Source: Zetaproteobacteria bacterium CG1_02_55_237 (lineage in GTDB: Bacteria; Pseudomonadota; Zetaproteobacteria; Mariprofundales; Mariprofundaceae). From it: a stretch of 37,559 nt of DNA. Shown here in pieces: positions 8,822 through 17,978 of this stretch. The translations under genes and the position numbers were made by a program. The stretch spans positions 1 through 37,559 of the forward strand of contig MNXA01000005.1 in NCBI GenBank assembly GCA_001871195.1, read 5' to 3'. The notes beneath the pieces were generated by a model, which did no database searches, had not been told where the DNA came from, and was given only the letters and a program-made list of their open reading frames with translations. Positions within the stretch are counted from its first letter, which is position 1, and each line of letters begins with the position of its first letter.

Positions 8822-9676
8822 CTACCCCTGCGACCTTCTGCCGGAAGGATTGCGACAGGCCTTGCACTCATAACTGACGGCAATCGCGTAGCGCCCGCGC
8901 GTGCCCAGTTGCGCCAGCGTTAAGGAACCTCCCCACACACAGCCGGAATCAAGCCCCAGCACATGCTCCTGATCCAGCACAAGCCCCTTCGCAGCCCAAT
9001 GACCGTAAATAAGCTTACAATCCCTCTGCCAGGCCAGACGACTAAAATTGAACCACGCCTTGTCGCGCCGGTTACGCGAGTCCCCGGAACTCACCGACCA
9101 GTTGAATTGCCCATCGCTGGTACAATAGCGGCTTCGGGTCAGCACTGCTGTTGAAAACACAGGCCGGAGCTTGTCTCCCTTGGGTGGCTCACGATCCGGG
9201 AATCTGGTGGCATGCAGCTTCAAACAAAATTTTTTCCACTTCTTACCGCGAAGCTTCTCCTCCACCTCGGCCGCACGTTTCTTCGCCTTCTTCAGACTCC
9301 AGTCCGGATGCAGGCCGGCATGCACCATGGCCCAACCAAGTTTGGCATCATGATGAAGCAATGGCCGACAGCGCAACCAATCTATCAAGGCTTCACTATC
9401 GGGTGCAGTAAGCACATTGGCCAAGCTGTTGCGCGTGGGAATATTGCCACTGGCAGCCAGCCCCAGCAGGTAGAGGTCATGGTTGCCCAGCACACAAATG
9501 CAGGCGTCTCCCAGAGATTTCAGAAAGCGCAGTGTCTCAAGTGATTCCGGACCGCGATTGACGAGGTCACCAACACACCACAAGACATCATGGTCAGGAT
9601 CGAAATGGACTCTTCTGAGCACACTTTTCAGCGCTCCCAGACATCCCTGAATGTCGCCAACTGCGTAAATAGCCAT
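8822..9676 (-). CDS. apaH: Symmetrical diadenosine tetraphosphatase
   Basis: A calcineurin-type metallophosphatase that splits Ap4A into two ADP and can also remove Np4 caps from RNA. The 284-residue product begins MAIYAVGDIQGC and carries the metal motifs GDxxG (GDIQGC), GDLVNRGP and GNHDLYL, then later His residues in the WAMVHAG and YGHWAAKG segments. Length is normal for ApaH. It is the last gene of the minus-strand group and is convergent with xthA, with stops two bases apart. Its start lies about 60 bp after the cyclase stop, so it may be co-transcribed with it. Confidence 0.95.
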   Translation of the reverse strand: MAIYAVGDIQGCLGALKSVLRRVHFDPDHDVLWCVGDLVNRGPESLETLRFLKSLGDACICVLGNHDLYLLGLAASGNIPTRNSLANVLTAPDSEALIDWLRCRPLLHHDAKLGWAMVHAGLHPDWSLKKAKKRAAEVEEKLRGKKWKKFCLKLHATRFPDREPPKGDKLRPVFSTAVLTRSRYCTSDGQFNWSVSSGDSRNRRDKAWFNFSRLAWQRDCKLIYGHWAAKGLVLDQEHVLGLDSGCVWGGSLTLAQLGTRGRYAIAVSYECKACRNPSGRRSQG

Positions 9677-9737
9677 GCATCAATGATAGCGGCCCGACTG
9701 ATGAAAAACACCTGCGATACAAGCCGTATGAACAGCT

Positions 9738-11858
9738 CTATTGAGGCGCTTCCAGCTGCTTCTTTGCCGCTTCCACCCCCGCTTCCAGATCGGGCAGGTC
9801 CAGATCTTTCAGGCCGTAAATAACCACCGCTTTGTTCTTGCCCTTCACCTTCACCTCGTCCAGGCGGTCCACCTGCAGATGCCCCAGCCCGGGTTTCGGC
9901 TGCACGCCGTTCTCATCGGGTAACAGATGCTTAATTCTTTCGTGTGTGAATTCGGTGATAATAAGATGCGTTGCGTAGTTGCGGGTCAGCGCCTCGACGC
10001 GCGCACCTAGATTCACGGCATCACCAATGACGGTGTAATCCATCTTCAGGCTTGCCGAACCGATATTGCCGACCACCATATCTCCGGTATTCAGACCGAT
10101 ACCGATATCCAGCTTGGGATTGCCCTCGGCTTCCCATTTGGCATGCAACTCCTGCAATCTTTTAAGCATATGCAGCGAGCAGCGCACGGCGCGCTCTGCA
10201 TGATCCGGCTGATCCAAAGGCGCGCCCCAGAAGGCCATAATTTCATCGCCGACGAATTTATCCAATGTACCGTCCCAGTGCATGATGACCTCTGTCATGG
10301 CATGCAGAATCTCATTAAGCATGGCCACCACTTCTTCAGGCGTATGCGCTTCGGAAAAGGTGGTAAAGCTGCGCACATCGGAAAACAACACCGTGATGTC
10401 CTTGCGCACACCACCCAGTTCGGCCAATTCCGGATGCTCAATCAGCTCATTCACCACCTTCTCGGTGGTATAGTGGGAAAATGTCTCCTTAATCAGACGA
10501 GAACGTTTTTCCTCGGTAAAGAAACGGTAGGATTCCAACAGGGAATAAAGAGCAATCAGCGAAGCCAGTGGCACCACGCCGTTGACCCACACGTTGTACT
10601 CACGGAACTGAAATTCGGCAAATGCGCCTTCCGCCAGCAACATGCCAATAAAAATAGCCGCACCTGTTAAAGGTCCCCAGCTCGATACAGCCAGCGTGAG
10701 CAACAAGGAGAAGACCACAATGGACACAACACCGAGCAGTAGTGTCATCTCCTCGCGCACCATGAAATTACCGTGCAGCAGGTTCTCAACCACGGTGGCC
10801 TGCTTCTCTACCCCGGGCATTGTGGAAAAAGGCGTGACATGAACATCGCCTGCACCCAGAGCTGTCAGGCCGATCAGCACCACTTTATCGGCCAACGCCT
10901 CCTCAGGTACCTTGCCTTGAATGACATCAATCGCCGACACCCTCGGGATTGTCCCGTCGGGACCGGCAAAATTAATCAGGCCCCGCCCCGAAGAATCGGT
11001 CAGAATGGCATGCTCCTCATCACCCAGCAGGATGCGATCACCGAGCATCACCATGATCTCATCTCTATGCAGGCCATAGTAGTTGCGCACCAGCTCAAAA
11101 CCGAATGAAGGATAATAATTACCATCCAACTGCAACTTCACATACAAGGGCTCCCAGCGAATCGCACCATCAGCCTCGTATTGCGTATAGACATGGGCCA
11201 GCGACAAAGCGCCATCGGCAAAGCGGGATAGCGGCGTCAATGCATGCGTGGCAATAATCGGGGTGTAATAGTCGGATGGGCGGAGGAGAACAAGGGCATT
11301 GCGCGAGAATTTGTCGGGCAGGTGAGTCTCCACCGCAGTAGCAGATTCAACATTAAACCGAGGCGCAAAGGCCAGCACAACATTGCCGGCATCGCGAATC
11401 GCTGTTTCCAGAGAAAGATCGGGGTCCACTTCGCGTCCCTGCTGCTCGACAAAGGACAACATCTCGGGGTCCGCCCGTTTTTCCTGCTTCAGATGCTGGT
11501 CTATCCGTTCGATAGCCAGCTGTCCCGGCGTAACCTCGGGCAACGGATAAAGGTAGTCGATGCCGATCACTGCCGGCTCGTATTTATCGGTCAGGGCACG
11601 TACCAGATCGGCCATCTGGTAGCGCGTCCAAACATTGATACCGAGATTATCCAGTGATTTGTCATCGATGCCGACAATAACCACTTCGTCACCCGGATCG
11701 CGCTCTCCGCGCAACAACACACGCACATCGAAGGCGGTTGCCTCAAGGTATTGCACAAACACCGGCGGCCAGAAGGTCAAATAAAGTGAAACACAGGCCA
11801 CGGAAAACCCGATGAGCAGGTAAGGAGCCCGCTTGCTCAGCCAGCTACGCACACCCAC
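9738..11858 (-). CDS. CHASE2-domain class III adenylate cyclase
   Basis: A 706-residue membrane receptor cyclase. An N-terminal helix (about 12-30) is followed by an extracytoplasmic CHASE2 sensor (about 35-365; FDVRVLLRGE and VIVGIDDKSLD are typical), three more helices (about 373-443) and a cytoplasmic class III cyclase domain (about 484-620). Metal Asp residues D494 and D538 are present. The substrate-selecting pair is K534 and D613, which predicts ATP rather than GTP, and the transition-state residues N616 and R620 are intact. All catalytic residues are therefore present and cAMP synthesis is likely. The start is a GTG at 11858 without a clear Shine-Dalgarno sequence. It ends a co-oriented group that also encodes a cNMP-binding protein. 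Confidence 0.9.
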   Translation of the reverse strand: MGVRSWLSKRAPYLLIGFSVACVSLYLTFWPPVFVQYLEATAFDVRVLLRGERDPGDEVVIVGIDDKSLDNLGINVWTRYQMADLVRALTDKYEPAVIGIDYLYPLPEVTPGQLAIERIDQHLKQEKRADPEMLSFVEQQGREVDPDLSLETAIRDAGNVVLAFAPRFNVESATAVETHLPDKFSRNALVLLRPSDYYTPIIATHALTPLSRFADGALSLAHVYTQYEADGAIRWEPLYVKLQLDGNYYPSFGFELVRNYYGLHRDEIMVMLGDRILLGDEEHAILTDSSGRGLINFAGPDGTIPRVSAIDVIQGKVPEEALADKVVLIGLTALGAGDVHVTPFSTMPGVEKQATVVENLLHGNFMVREEMTLLLGVVSIVVFSLLLTLAVSSWGPLTGAAIFIGMLLAEGAFAEFQFREYNVWVNGVVPLASLIALYSLLESYRFFTEEKRSRLIKETFSHYTTEKVVNELIEHPELAELGGVRKDITVLFSDVRSFTTFSEAHTPEEVVAMLNEILHAMTEVIMHWDGTLDKFVGDEIMAFWGAPLDQPDHAERAVRCSLHMLKRLQELHAKWEAEGNPKLDIGIGLNTGDMVVGNIGSASLKMDYTVIGDAVNLGARVEALTRNYATHLIITEFTHERIKHLLPDENGVQPKPGLGHLQVDRLDEVKVKGKNKAVVIYGLKDLDLPDLEAGVEAAKKQLEAPQ

Positions 11859-11982
11859 CCCATGTATCGGGATATCAACAGCCTAAGCACTCCACCAACC
11901 AGACAAACAAGGGGAAGAATCAAGGGTGAATCCCTCCTCTGGCAGAACATAATCTCCCGAAGCCCGTCATTTTCCTTGGAGC

Positions 11983-14136
11983 TTAATACAACACAATGCC
12001 ATTATGTGAGCCCGCAGCGCCAGCTGCGATGGTTCCTTGCGAAGTCAAAAAGCCAGATGCATTCATCGTGAAAAATTCAACAAGGTTTGTTGCCCCTGTT
12101 TCCGTGACATAAACCCATTGACCGTTGGGATGAACCGCAGAATAACCCTTAGAAGGACTTGCTGTTGTAAATGGGGAGCCCGAGACATCCGATAACTGCC
12201 CAATTGCGCTAACATTCAGGACTGAAACTATATTTTCAGCCCCTCCCCGGCTCCCACCACTGATAACCACCTTGGAACCATCCGGTGTGAAAATAACGGA
12301 TTGCTGGTTACCCGCAGCATTCACGGTAAATAGCGCAGAGTTTGTGGATGTCTGAGTTACCGACGTCAAACCACCTCCGGCAGCAACTGTGAAGCTTTCT
12401 ACTTTTCCTAATGTGCCGGCCGCTACAGCCACACCTACGGCCGCATCCAGATCGATGGATGTGGCTGCCGAAGCCGATGTGTAAGGCGATGATGCCAATG
12501 GTGTCAATGCGCCGCCTGCTGAGACGCTGAAAGCCCCGACAGTTGATCCAGATGGAGTGACATAAAGAACACTGCCCGCATCATTCAGGCGGATACCGTC
12601 AACGCCGGAAGCCATGGTAAGCCCGCCACTGGTGTGAATCGTCGTAAACGGAGAACCGGTCACTGCAGTGAGCGTGCCATTGGCAGCAACGGAAAACACA
12701 CTGATATTGTTCGTACTATCATTACCGACAAACAGCAATGTTCCCGATTGATTCACCACAACTGAGCCCCCACCACTCATTGTTGCTGTTGGATCATTTG
12801 CAAAAGGCGACCCCGGCGCAGCTGTCAGAACACCAGTGGAGGGATTGATACTGAATACGGAAATGGTATCACTGCCCCGGTTGGAGGCAAAAAGCAGGTT
12901 CTTCGTCTTTGAAACTGCGATATTATTGACAGCATAAAGACCTGACGAACCGCTACAACTACTACCTGGCAAACATGCCGGGAATGGTGAACCGGCAATC
13001 CTTGTAAGAGCACCGGTTGCCTGATTAATCGTAAAACCTGAAACCGTATTGGGGCCGCTGATATTATCATTTACATACACATAGGTAGCAGCGGATGAGG
13101 GCGCAACAACATTCACGGTCCGAGCAACCTGAGTTGCCGCATTTCCTGCGGCATCACTAACATCGTAGGTGACACTGTAGGCGCCAATCACTGAGGTGTT
13201 CACCGGATTGCTAACAACAATGCTCGCTGTGATCGTGCCATCAATATTATCCGTCGCAGTAGCTCCGGCATCGGCATAGTTCGTTCCTTGCGTTACCTGC
13301 ACCGGAGTCGTCCCCACCAGTGTAATCACCGGAGGGGTTGCATCGGTCACTTTCACAGGAATCGACACTGTACCGGTCAGACCGCCCTGATCGGTAACCG
13401 TTACGGTCAGTCTATCGGTGCCAACAAAGCCACTGGTCGGTGAATATCCCACCAGACCGGAGGCATTAACCCCCGCTGTGCCATTGGCTGGCTGCGTTGT
13501 GATGGCATAGGTATGTGTATCGCCTGCGTTTGGATCATTTGGTGCAATCTGAACACTCGCCGCCTGAATCGTTGTAGCGATAATGTCCGGAGACGTCGGT
13601 ACTGGCGGCACATTGATGAGCGGCGTCATCTGTACCGCAACAGGCACTGCAGCACCTGCTGTAGTATTGGCAAGATTAATCGTCGTCGGCGTGCTCTGAT
13701 ACACCTGAGTACCAGTGCCAAGTGGCCCGCTGAATGCCTTAATGCTTAGCGAGGGTACTGTGCCGACGGGAAGGTTATAGGTGCGCGAAACCAGTACGCC
13801 GGGGGTGACATTGAACACATCGTTCACCGCAGTCACACCGGTGCCATTGATGACCACTGCTGCTGATGCAATCCCGCCTGGAGTAATCGCTGCCAGCGCT
13901 TCGGGGATCAGAAAATCAATTGAACTTGAGGTGCTCGAGCGTGCGATAAAGTGACTTTCGGAGTGAGGAGCCATTGCCACCTGGCCTGGTACGGCAAAGC
14001 TAAGATTTACATGGGCCAGACTGTTCGATGAACTGACACCTATGGAATCGCCGCCACCGCCGCCGCAACCACTTGCCATGGCGATCAGTAACAGAAGTAG
14101 CACCCTCATCATCGAAATATCTCTCATATGCAACAT
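11983..14136 (-). CDS. Lipoprotein with Ig-like domains and a lactonase-type beta-propeller
   Basis: A 717-residue predicted lipoprotein. The lipobox ASGC puts the acylated Cys at residue 24, followed by a Gly run. A region near 180-265 resembles cadherin or Big-type repeats (SPTSGFVGTDRLTV). A DUF5011-like Ig domain follows (about 268-345; TDNIDGTITASI, YDVSDAAGN). The C-terminal half (about 350-717) consists of repeats of the form GALTxxxGSPF and TLFVGNDSTNNISVFSV, typical of YncE or 6-phosphogluconolactonase-like propellers. The start has a well-placed GGAGG. The gene sits 12 bases after the FecR stop. Function is unknown; surface or periplasmic ligand or polymer binding is an inference. 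The 124 bp after it show no terminator. Confidence 0.85.
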   Translation of the reverse strand: MLHMRDISMMRVLLLLLIAMASGCGGGGGDSIGVSSSNSLAHVNLSFAVPGQVAMAPHSESHFIARSSTSSSIDFLIPEALAAITPGGIASAAVVINGTGVTAVNDVFNVTPGVLVSRTYNLPVGTVPSLSIKAFSGPLGTGTQVYQSTPTTINLANTTAGAAVPVAVQMTPLINVPPVPTSPDIIATTIQAASVQIAPNDPNAGDTHTYAITTQPANGTAGVNASGLVGYSPTSGFVGTDRLTVTVTDQGGLTGTVSIPVKVTDATPPVITLVGTTPVQVTQGTNYADAGATATDNIDGTITASIVVSNPVNTSVIGAYSVTYDVSDAAGNAATQVARTVNVVAPSSAATYVYVNDNISGPNTVSGFTINQATGALTRIAGSPFPACLPGSSCSGSSGLYAVNNIAVSKTKNLLFASNRGSDTISVFSINPSTGVLTAAPGSPFANDPTATMSGGGSVVVNQSGTLLFVGNDSTNNISVFSVAANGTLTAVTGSPFTTIHTSGGLTMASGVDGIRLNDAGSVLYVTPSGSTVGAFSVSAGGALTPLASSPYTSASAATSIDLDAAVGVAVAAGTLGKVESFTVAAGGGLTSVTQTSTNSALFTVNAAGNQQSVIFTPDGSKVVISGGSRGGAENIVSVLNVSAIGQLSDVSGSPFTTASPSKGYSAVHPNGQWVYVTETGATNLVEFFTMNASGFLTSQGTIAAGAAGSHNGIVLY

Positions 14137-14148
14137 CTCATCCTCCAG

Positions 14149-15153
14149 TTAAAAGATAACCTGAATCGTTACCGGTGCGGTTAATATTGAGGGAGTTGTA
14201 GTGGTAATCGGCGGTGTAACGGGAACCACCGGAGCGACATTTACAACAGGTGCTACCGGAGCTGCTGGCGTCGCAGGCGTTGAGCTCACCCCCGGAAGTG
14301 TCGGTGTGCCTGTCAATGGCGCGGCATCACCGCCAGCTGACAAGGCCGGAGCCTCAGGCAAGGCAGGCAACGCACTAGCGGACGAGTCAACCTTGGTCTC
14401 AACCTTGGCCTTTACCTCAGTCTTGGTTTCAGTCTTGGTTTCAGTCTTTGCCTCAGCCTTGGCCTTGGTCTCAGTCTTGGTTTCAGTCTTACCCTTCTCG
14501 GAAGGAGCTCCACCTGCGGGTGCATCATTGAACAGGTTTTGCATCATCGCAGGAGGAATTGTTCTTGGCGGTGTCGGAGCAAATCCGACAGCAACCTGCG
14601 TGAACTGGTTGGCATTTATAAGCACGGGAGCACCGATATTCATTCTGTTGTGAACTTCCACCTGTCCGGTTTTGCAGGCAAAATAGCTCAAGGAACCGGA
14701 CCTCACATTCGATGAGTAATCGGTACCACGCACAGCAGCCACCGCTGTGGGTGTCTCCACCTTGAAATTAAATTCAGTGTCCGCTTTGTCGCGATGCACA
14801 ATGCTGCGCAATTGGCCACGGAACAGATGAAACATGCCATCCCGCTTCTTTTCAGCGCCACCGGCGAAAACAAAGCGACGAATTTCCATTCTCGAACTTT
14901 CGCCCAAATTCAACAGACTGCTATCAACCAAGGTGATCTGCGCCCGCGAATTGCTCTTGGTTCGCACGATATCACCAACACTGACCTCATCCCCAAGCTT
15001 AACAGGAATGGTCTTGTCACCTTTTTTTACCAGGACATCCACCCGCCCTTCAATCAGCGTAAAGTGGCCTGCTACTTTAGCCCATGCTTCTGCGCCACCT
15101 GTAAACAGAAAGGCAACCGCCATCATAATCATCATCAAATCACGCATACTCAT
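14149..15153 (-). CDS. FecR-domain periplasmic protein with KTETK repeat tail
   Basis: A predicted 334-residue exported protein. The start at 15153 is chosen because a GGGAG lies about 9 bases upstream and a signal peptide follows at once (MSMRDLMMIMMAVAFLF, then AEAWA). The frame is open upstream to 15366, but that stretch overlaps the neighbouring gene and has no export signal. The FecR domain spans about 30-190 (VGDIVRTKSNSRAQI, TPTAVAAVRGTDY). The C-terminal third is low complexity: K-T-E-T-K repeats, then Pro/Ala/Thr/Val-rich sequence ending in hydrophobic residues. Here FecR is not next to a sigma factor but to TPR-barrel and CHASE2-cyclase genes, so a structural or sensing role in the periplasm is more likely than ECF control. 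Confidence 0.85.
   Translation of the reverse strand: MSMRDLMMIMMAVAFLFTGGAEAWAKVAGHFTLIEGRVDVLVKKGDKTIPVKLGDEVSVGDIVRTKSNSRAQITLVDSSLLNLGESSRMEIRRFVFAGGAEKKRDGMFHLFRGQLRSIVHRDKADTEFNFKVETPTAVAAVRGTDYSSNVRSGSLSYFACKTGQVEVHNRMNIGAPVLINANQFTQVAVGFAPTPPRTIPPAMMQNLFNDAPAGGAPSEKGKTETKTETKAKAEAKTETKTETKTEVKAKVETKVDSSASALPALPEAPALSAGGDAAPLTGTPTLPGVSSTPATPAAPVAPVVNVAPVVPVTPPITTTTPSILTAPVTIQVIF
14390..14490 (-). repeat. Degenerate 12-bp coding repeats (K-T-E-T-K tract)
   Basis: Within the FecR gene, units of the form GTCTTGGTTTCA (plus strand) recur with small changes about eight times. They encode alternating Lys, Thr, Glu, Ala and Val residues. Such a tract can change length by slippage without shifting frame, since the unit is a multiple of three. 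Confidence 0.8.
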
Positions 15154-15316
15154 CAGACGTCTCCCTCGCCCATTCCTGGCTCGAAACCAGCCACAACAAC
15201 CAATAACCCAGACCGCAGCAAGATTCCGGATATCTTGCCGCATATATATTTCACCTTCAGGCTGCGATATAAAAGCATTAGAGGTGCCGATGCTATGATG
15301 CAGATCACAGACAACA

Positions 15317-16858
15317 TCAAAATCCCCCCTCGAAGCTGGCTGTGATAATACTCCGCCGATAGTCATACACTGAGATGCTAGATATCGATCGCATGTAGGA
15401 ATAATTAAGTTTCAGAATGCCGCCCATCTCCGGTTTCCATTCCAGTGAAGGAGAAAGCGTGGTAAGCACGTCATTCCGCTTAATATTGTAAAATGTATTA
15501 ATATTGCGATATACCTGCCGGTTTTGATCAGCCACTGCTGTTAACTGCACCCGATCCCAAACCGGATAGCTGAAAGACAACGTGGCATGATGCCCAAAAT
15601 AACTCCAGTTATTGCCACCGGCCTTTTCCACATCAAAAAAATAGGAAGCACTCAGGCTGGCTCCATTCGTCTGCAATACTTGGCTAAGCACCCTGCCCTG
15701 CTGCGGCGCATTCCAAACGTAGGTGTAGCCAATCAGAAAATTATTGGCATCGCGGTTTTCGCTCGGATCGAGGCTTATCGGGTCGCCATCCTTGGCAAAC
15801 GGATAAAACAACTTGCGCTGAAAGCCTACCAGTGTTGTCCCCTTCTGATTATCACCAAAGTCATGTACATAGCCCGGCATGACACCAAAACCGACCATAT
15901 AGCGCCGGTAATCCACCCCAATTCCATCCGCACTCAGACGCATAAAAGCCTGATCCGTTTTCAAACTAAGGTAAGGGGTGAAATCGACATGATGCGATTG
16001 CACATCATAGAAGGTTAATTTCCGGTGCAAGCTTTGACTGAACCCATAGGAGGCGGCAAAACCGATATGATTATCAACCTTTTGGTTATAAACCGCATTC
16101 AATGCCGCCGTACTAACATAATCGCGAGATCGTGACACCAGAAGTCCTGCGACATTACTTGCTGGTTGGAGCACCACATTGCTATCGTATTGCTCTCCCA
16201 AAGTCACACTTACATTAAAATTCTTCTGAGATGGAAGCGGCTGTCTGAGCATCGCATCCGCCTGCGTGGCTTCATAACTGTCGGGGGCTAATTGTTTTAC
16301 CTCGCTGAATTTTCTTGCAGAAGCTTGCTGATCCCCCATATTCCTATACGCCATCCCCGTCAGGTACAGCGCCTTGACCTTCATCGCCTCATCCAGCTGC
16401 ATGGCATGCTCGAACGATTCCACGGCCTGTGCATAGTTACCCTGGGCATATCGGGTCATGCCAAGGAAGTAATGCGCCCGCGCCGAATTGACTCCGCTGG
16501 CAATCGCCGTTTCCAGCGCCTTTTCGGCAGACTTGTAATCATGCAGATTGTAAAATGCCTCACCCAGGTAGACACCTAGCTTGGCATCGTCGGGCTGCAT
16601 GGTGGCCGCCTTTTCCAGGTAGACACGAGCCTTTTCGAACTCAAGCATCTGCATGTAGCTGATGCCCAGATAGAACACTGCCTCGTAATTGTCGGGGTGC
16701 TCCTTGTACGCCCTCTGCAGCGTGACAGCAGCCTCCTCGAAACTTTCATCCTTGTATTGTGCCACACCCTGCGACACCAAATTCTCCGCCGCATACAGTG
16801 GCTCAGCCCAAGGCAGCAAGACAAGCAAAAACAGCAATCGAAACATAAATATCTTCAT
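15317..16858 (-). CDS. TPR protein with C-terminal outer-membrane beta-barrel (Slam-like architecture)
   Basis: A 513-residue exported protein. A signal peptide (MKIFMFRLLFLLVLLPW, cut near AEPLYAAEN) precedes about five tetratricopeptide repeats (about 25-205; YEAVFYLGISYMQM, ARAHYFLGMTRYAQGNY). The remaining 300 residues look like outer-membrane beta-strands, starting near VTLGEQYDSNVV and ending with a terminal Phe (ITASFEGGF). ATG 16858 is chosen after a GGGAGAGGGG Shine-Dalgarno sequence; an in-frame TTG lies five codons upstream. TPR plus barrel is the layout of Slam-type surface-lipoprotein exporters, and a lipoprotein gene lies two genes downstream, but no Slam signature was confirmed. 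It could equally be a generic TPR-barrel protein of FecR/CHASE2 loci. Confidence 0.8.
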   Translation of the reverse strand: MKIFMFRLLFLLVLLPWAEPLYAAENLVSQGVAQYKDESFEEAAVTLQRAYKEHPDNYEAVFYLGISYMQMLEFEKARVYLEKAATMQPDDAKLGVYLGEAFYNLHDYKSAEKALETAIASGVNSARAHYFLGMTRYAQGNYAQAVESFEHAMQLDEAMKVKALYLTGMAYRNMGDQQASARKFSEVKQLAPDSYEATQADAMLRQPLPSQKNFNVSVTLGEQYDSNVVLQPASNVAGLLVSRSRDYVSTAALNAVYNQKVDNHIGFAASYGFSQSLHRKLTFYDVQSHHVDFTPYLSLKTDQAFMRLSADGIGVDYRRYMVGFGVMPGYVHDFGDNQKGTTLVGFQRKLFYPFAKDGDPISLDPSENRDANNFLIGYTYVWNAPQQGRVLSQVLQTNGASLSASYFFDVEKAGGNNWSYFGHHATLSFSYPVWDRVQLTAVADQNRQVYRNINTFYNIKRNDVLTTLSPSLEWKPEMGGILKLNYSYMRSISSISVYDYRRSIITASFEGGF

Positions 16859-16895
16859 CAACCCCTCTCCCAAAATCCCCCTCCCACCTACTTCA

Positions 16896-17978
16896 TCAGC
16901 TAAAACCGGTTTTTTGGGGGCCGAAGTGCTTGAATCCCCTTAACAGTTCGCTGTATATCACTTTCATCGAAAAAATAACAGGAACAGCCAGTATCAGCCC
17001 GATAAAACCATAGTAATAACCTGCCAGCATCACACCCAGCATAACGGTAAGCGGGTGCAAGCTTGCCGATTTGGCAACCACGCGCGGCATCAGATAGAGG
17101 TTGTCCACTGTCTGCGCCACAAAAACAACCAACAGGGCCAGTACCACGGATAAAAAGTCCGGCTGGTCGGACAGCAGCACCACCAGTACAGGTGGAATTT
17201 TGGCCAGTGAAATACCGAAGAAAGGAATCAAGTTGAGCAGGCCGACCAACAGACCCAGCACGGGTGCATATTCAATGCCTGCCAGCCAGAAACCTACGGT
17301 ACAGATCAAAGACATGGAAAGCGCCTGAATGAAGATGCCACGCGCATAATTCTGCAACTGGTTGGTTGCCACGTTATATACCATCCAGCCAAGCTCAAAA
17401 TATCGATTGGGCAGAGCCTGCATCGCCTCGCTGCGCAGCATGCGATAATCCTTGAGCAGGAAAAAGGTGACAAGCGGCACCAGCAGGAGGGAAAACGCAA
17501 CATCATTAAAATAGGAACTAACCGAGCTGCTCATTGCTCCGGCACGCATCGTCAGATCATGCACCGCATTCAGAGCCACCTTCTCGGGATCGAAACCGAA
17601 GCCCAGATGCGTGCGCACCCAGGTATCCACTTGCAGACACAATCCCAGAATACGTTCGTCCAACTGGCCGGCACGGCTCGAGAATGTCTCAAATTGGTGG
17701 CTGATCAGAGGATATAGCAACGCTGTCAGTGTCAGCATAAGAAGCACCACAACCACCATGACGATAGCGACAGCTGTTGATTTCTCAATATCGCGGCGCA
17801 CCAGGTTATCCACCGTAGGGGAAAGTGCTGCATAAAACATGGCCGACAAAGCAAGCGTGAACAGAATAGGAGAGGCAACAGAAAGAAAAATCCATGCCGC
17901 TCCCAGGCCGACAGCAAATACCATCGCCGCCAACGAGGCCGGGTGCATCAGAACGGCCATAACCATTCTATTCATCAA
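16896..17978 (-). CDS. AI-2E/PerM-family transporter
   Basis: A 360-residue polytopic membrane protein of the AI-2E transporter (PerM/TqsA/YdiK) family. It has paired N-terminal helices (about 12-60), one helix near 70-92, a soluble mid-region and about five C-terminal helices. The motifs AGIEYAPVLGLLVGLLNLIPFFG and DNLYLMPRVV are those of the family. Substrates vary widely between members (autoinducer-2, ions, unknown), so none is assigned. The start overlaps the stop of the cNMP-binding gene (ATGA), so the two proteins are probably made together, and a regulatory link between a cytoplasmic cNMP-binding domain and this permease is plausible but unproved. Confidence 0.88.
   Translation of the reverse strand: MMNRMVMAVLMHPASLAAMVFAVGLGAAWIFLSVASPILFTLALSAMFYAALSPTVDNLVRRDIEKSTAVAIVMVVVVLLMLTLTALLYPLISHQFETFSSRAGQLDERILGLCLQVDTWVRTHLGFGFDPEKVALNAVHDLTMRAGAMSSSVSSYFNDVAFSLLLVPLVTFFLLKDYRMLRSEAMQALPNRYFELGWMVYNVATNQLQNYARGIFIQALSMSLICTVGFWLAGIEYAPVLGLLVGLLNLIPFFGISLAKIPPVLVVLLSDQPDFLSVVLALLVVFVAQTVDNLYLMPRVVAKSASLHPLTVMLGVMLAGYYYGFIGLILAVPVIFSMKVIYSELLRGFKHFGPQKTGFS

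Noticed and set aside
14794-15345. Plus-strand frame of 183 codons opposite the FecR gene
   Set aside because: The FecR protein on the minus strand has a signal peptide and domain; this one has neither.
15154-15366. N-terminal extension of the FecR gene
   Set aside because: It overlaps the TPR-barrel gene's 3' end, lacks a signal peptide and has no ribosome binding site, whereas 15153 has both.
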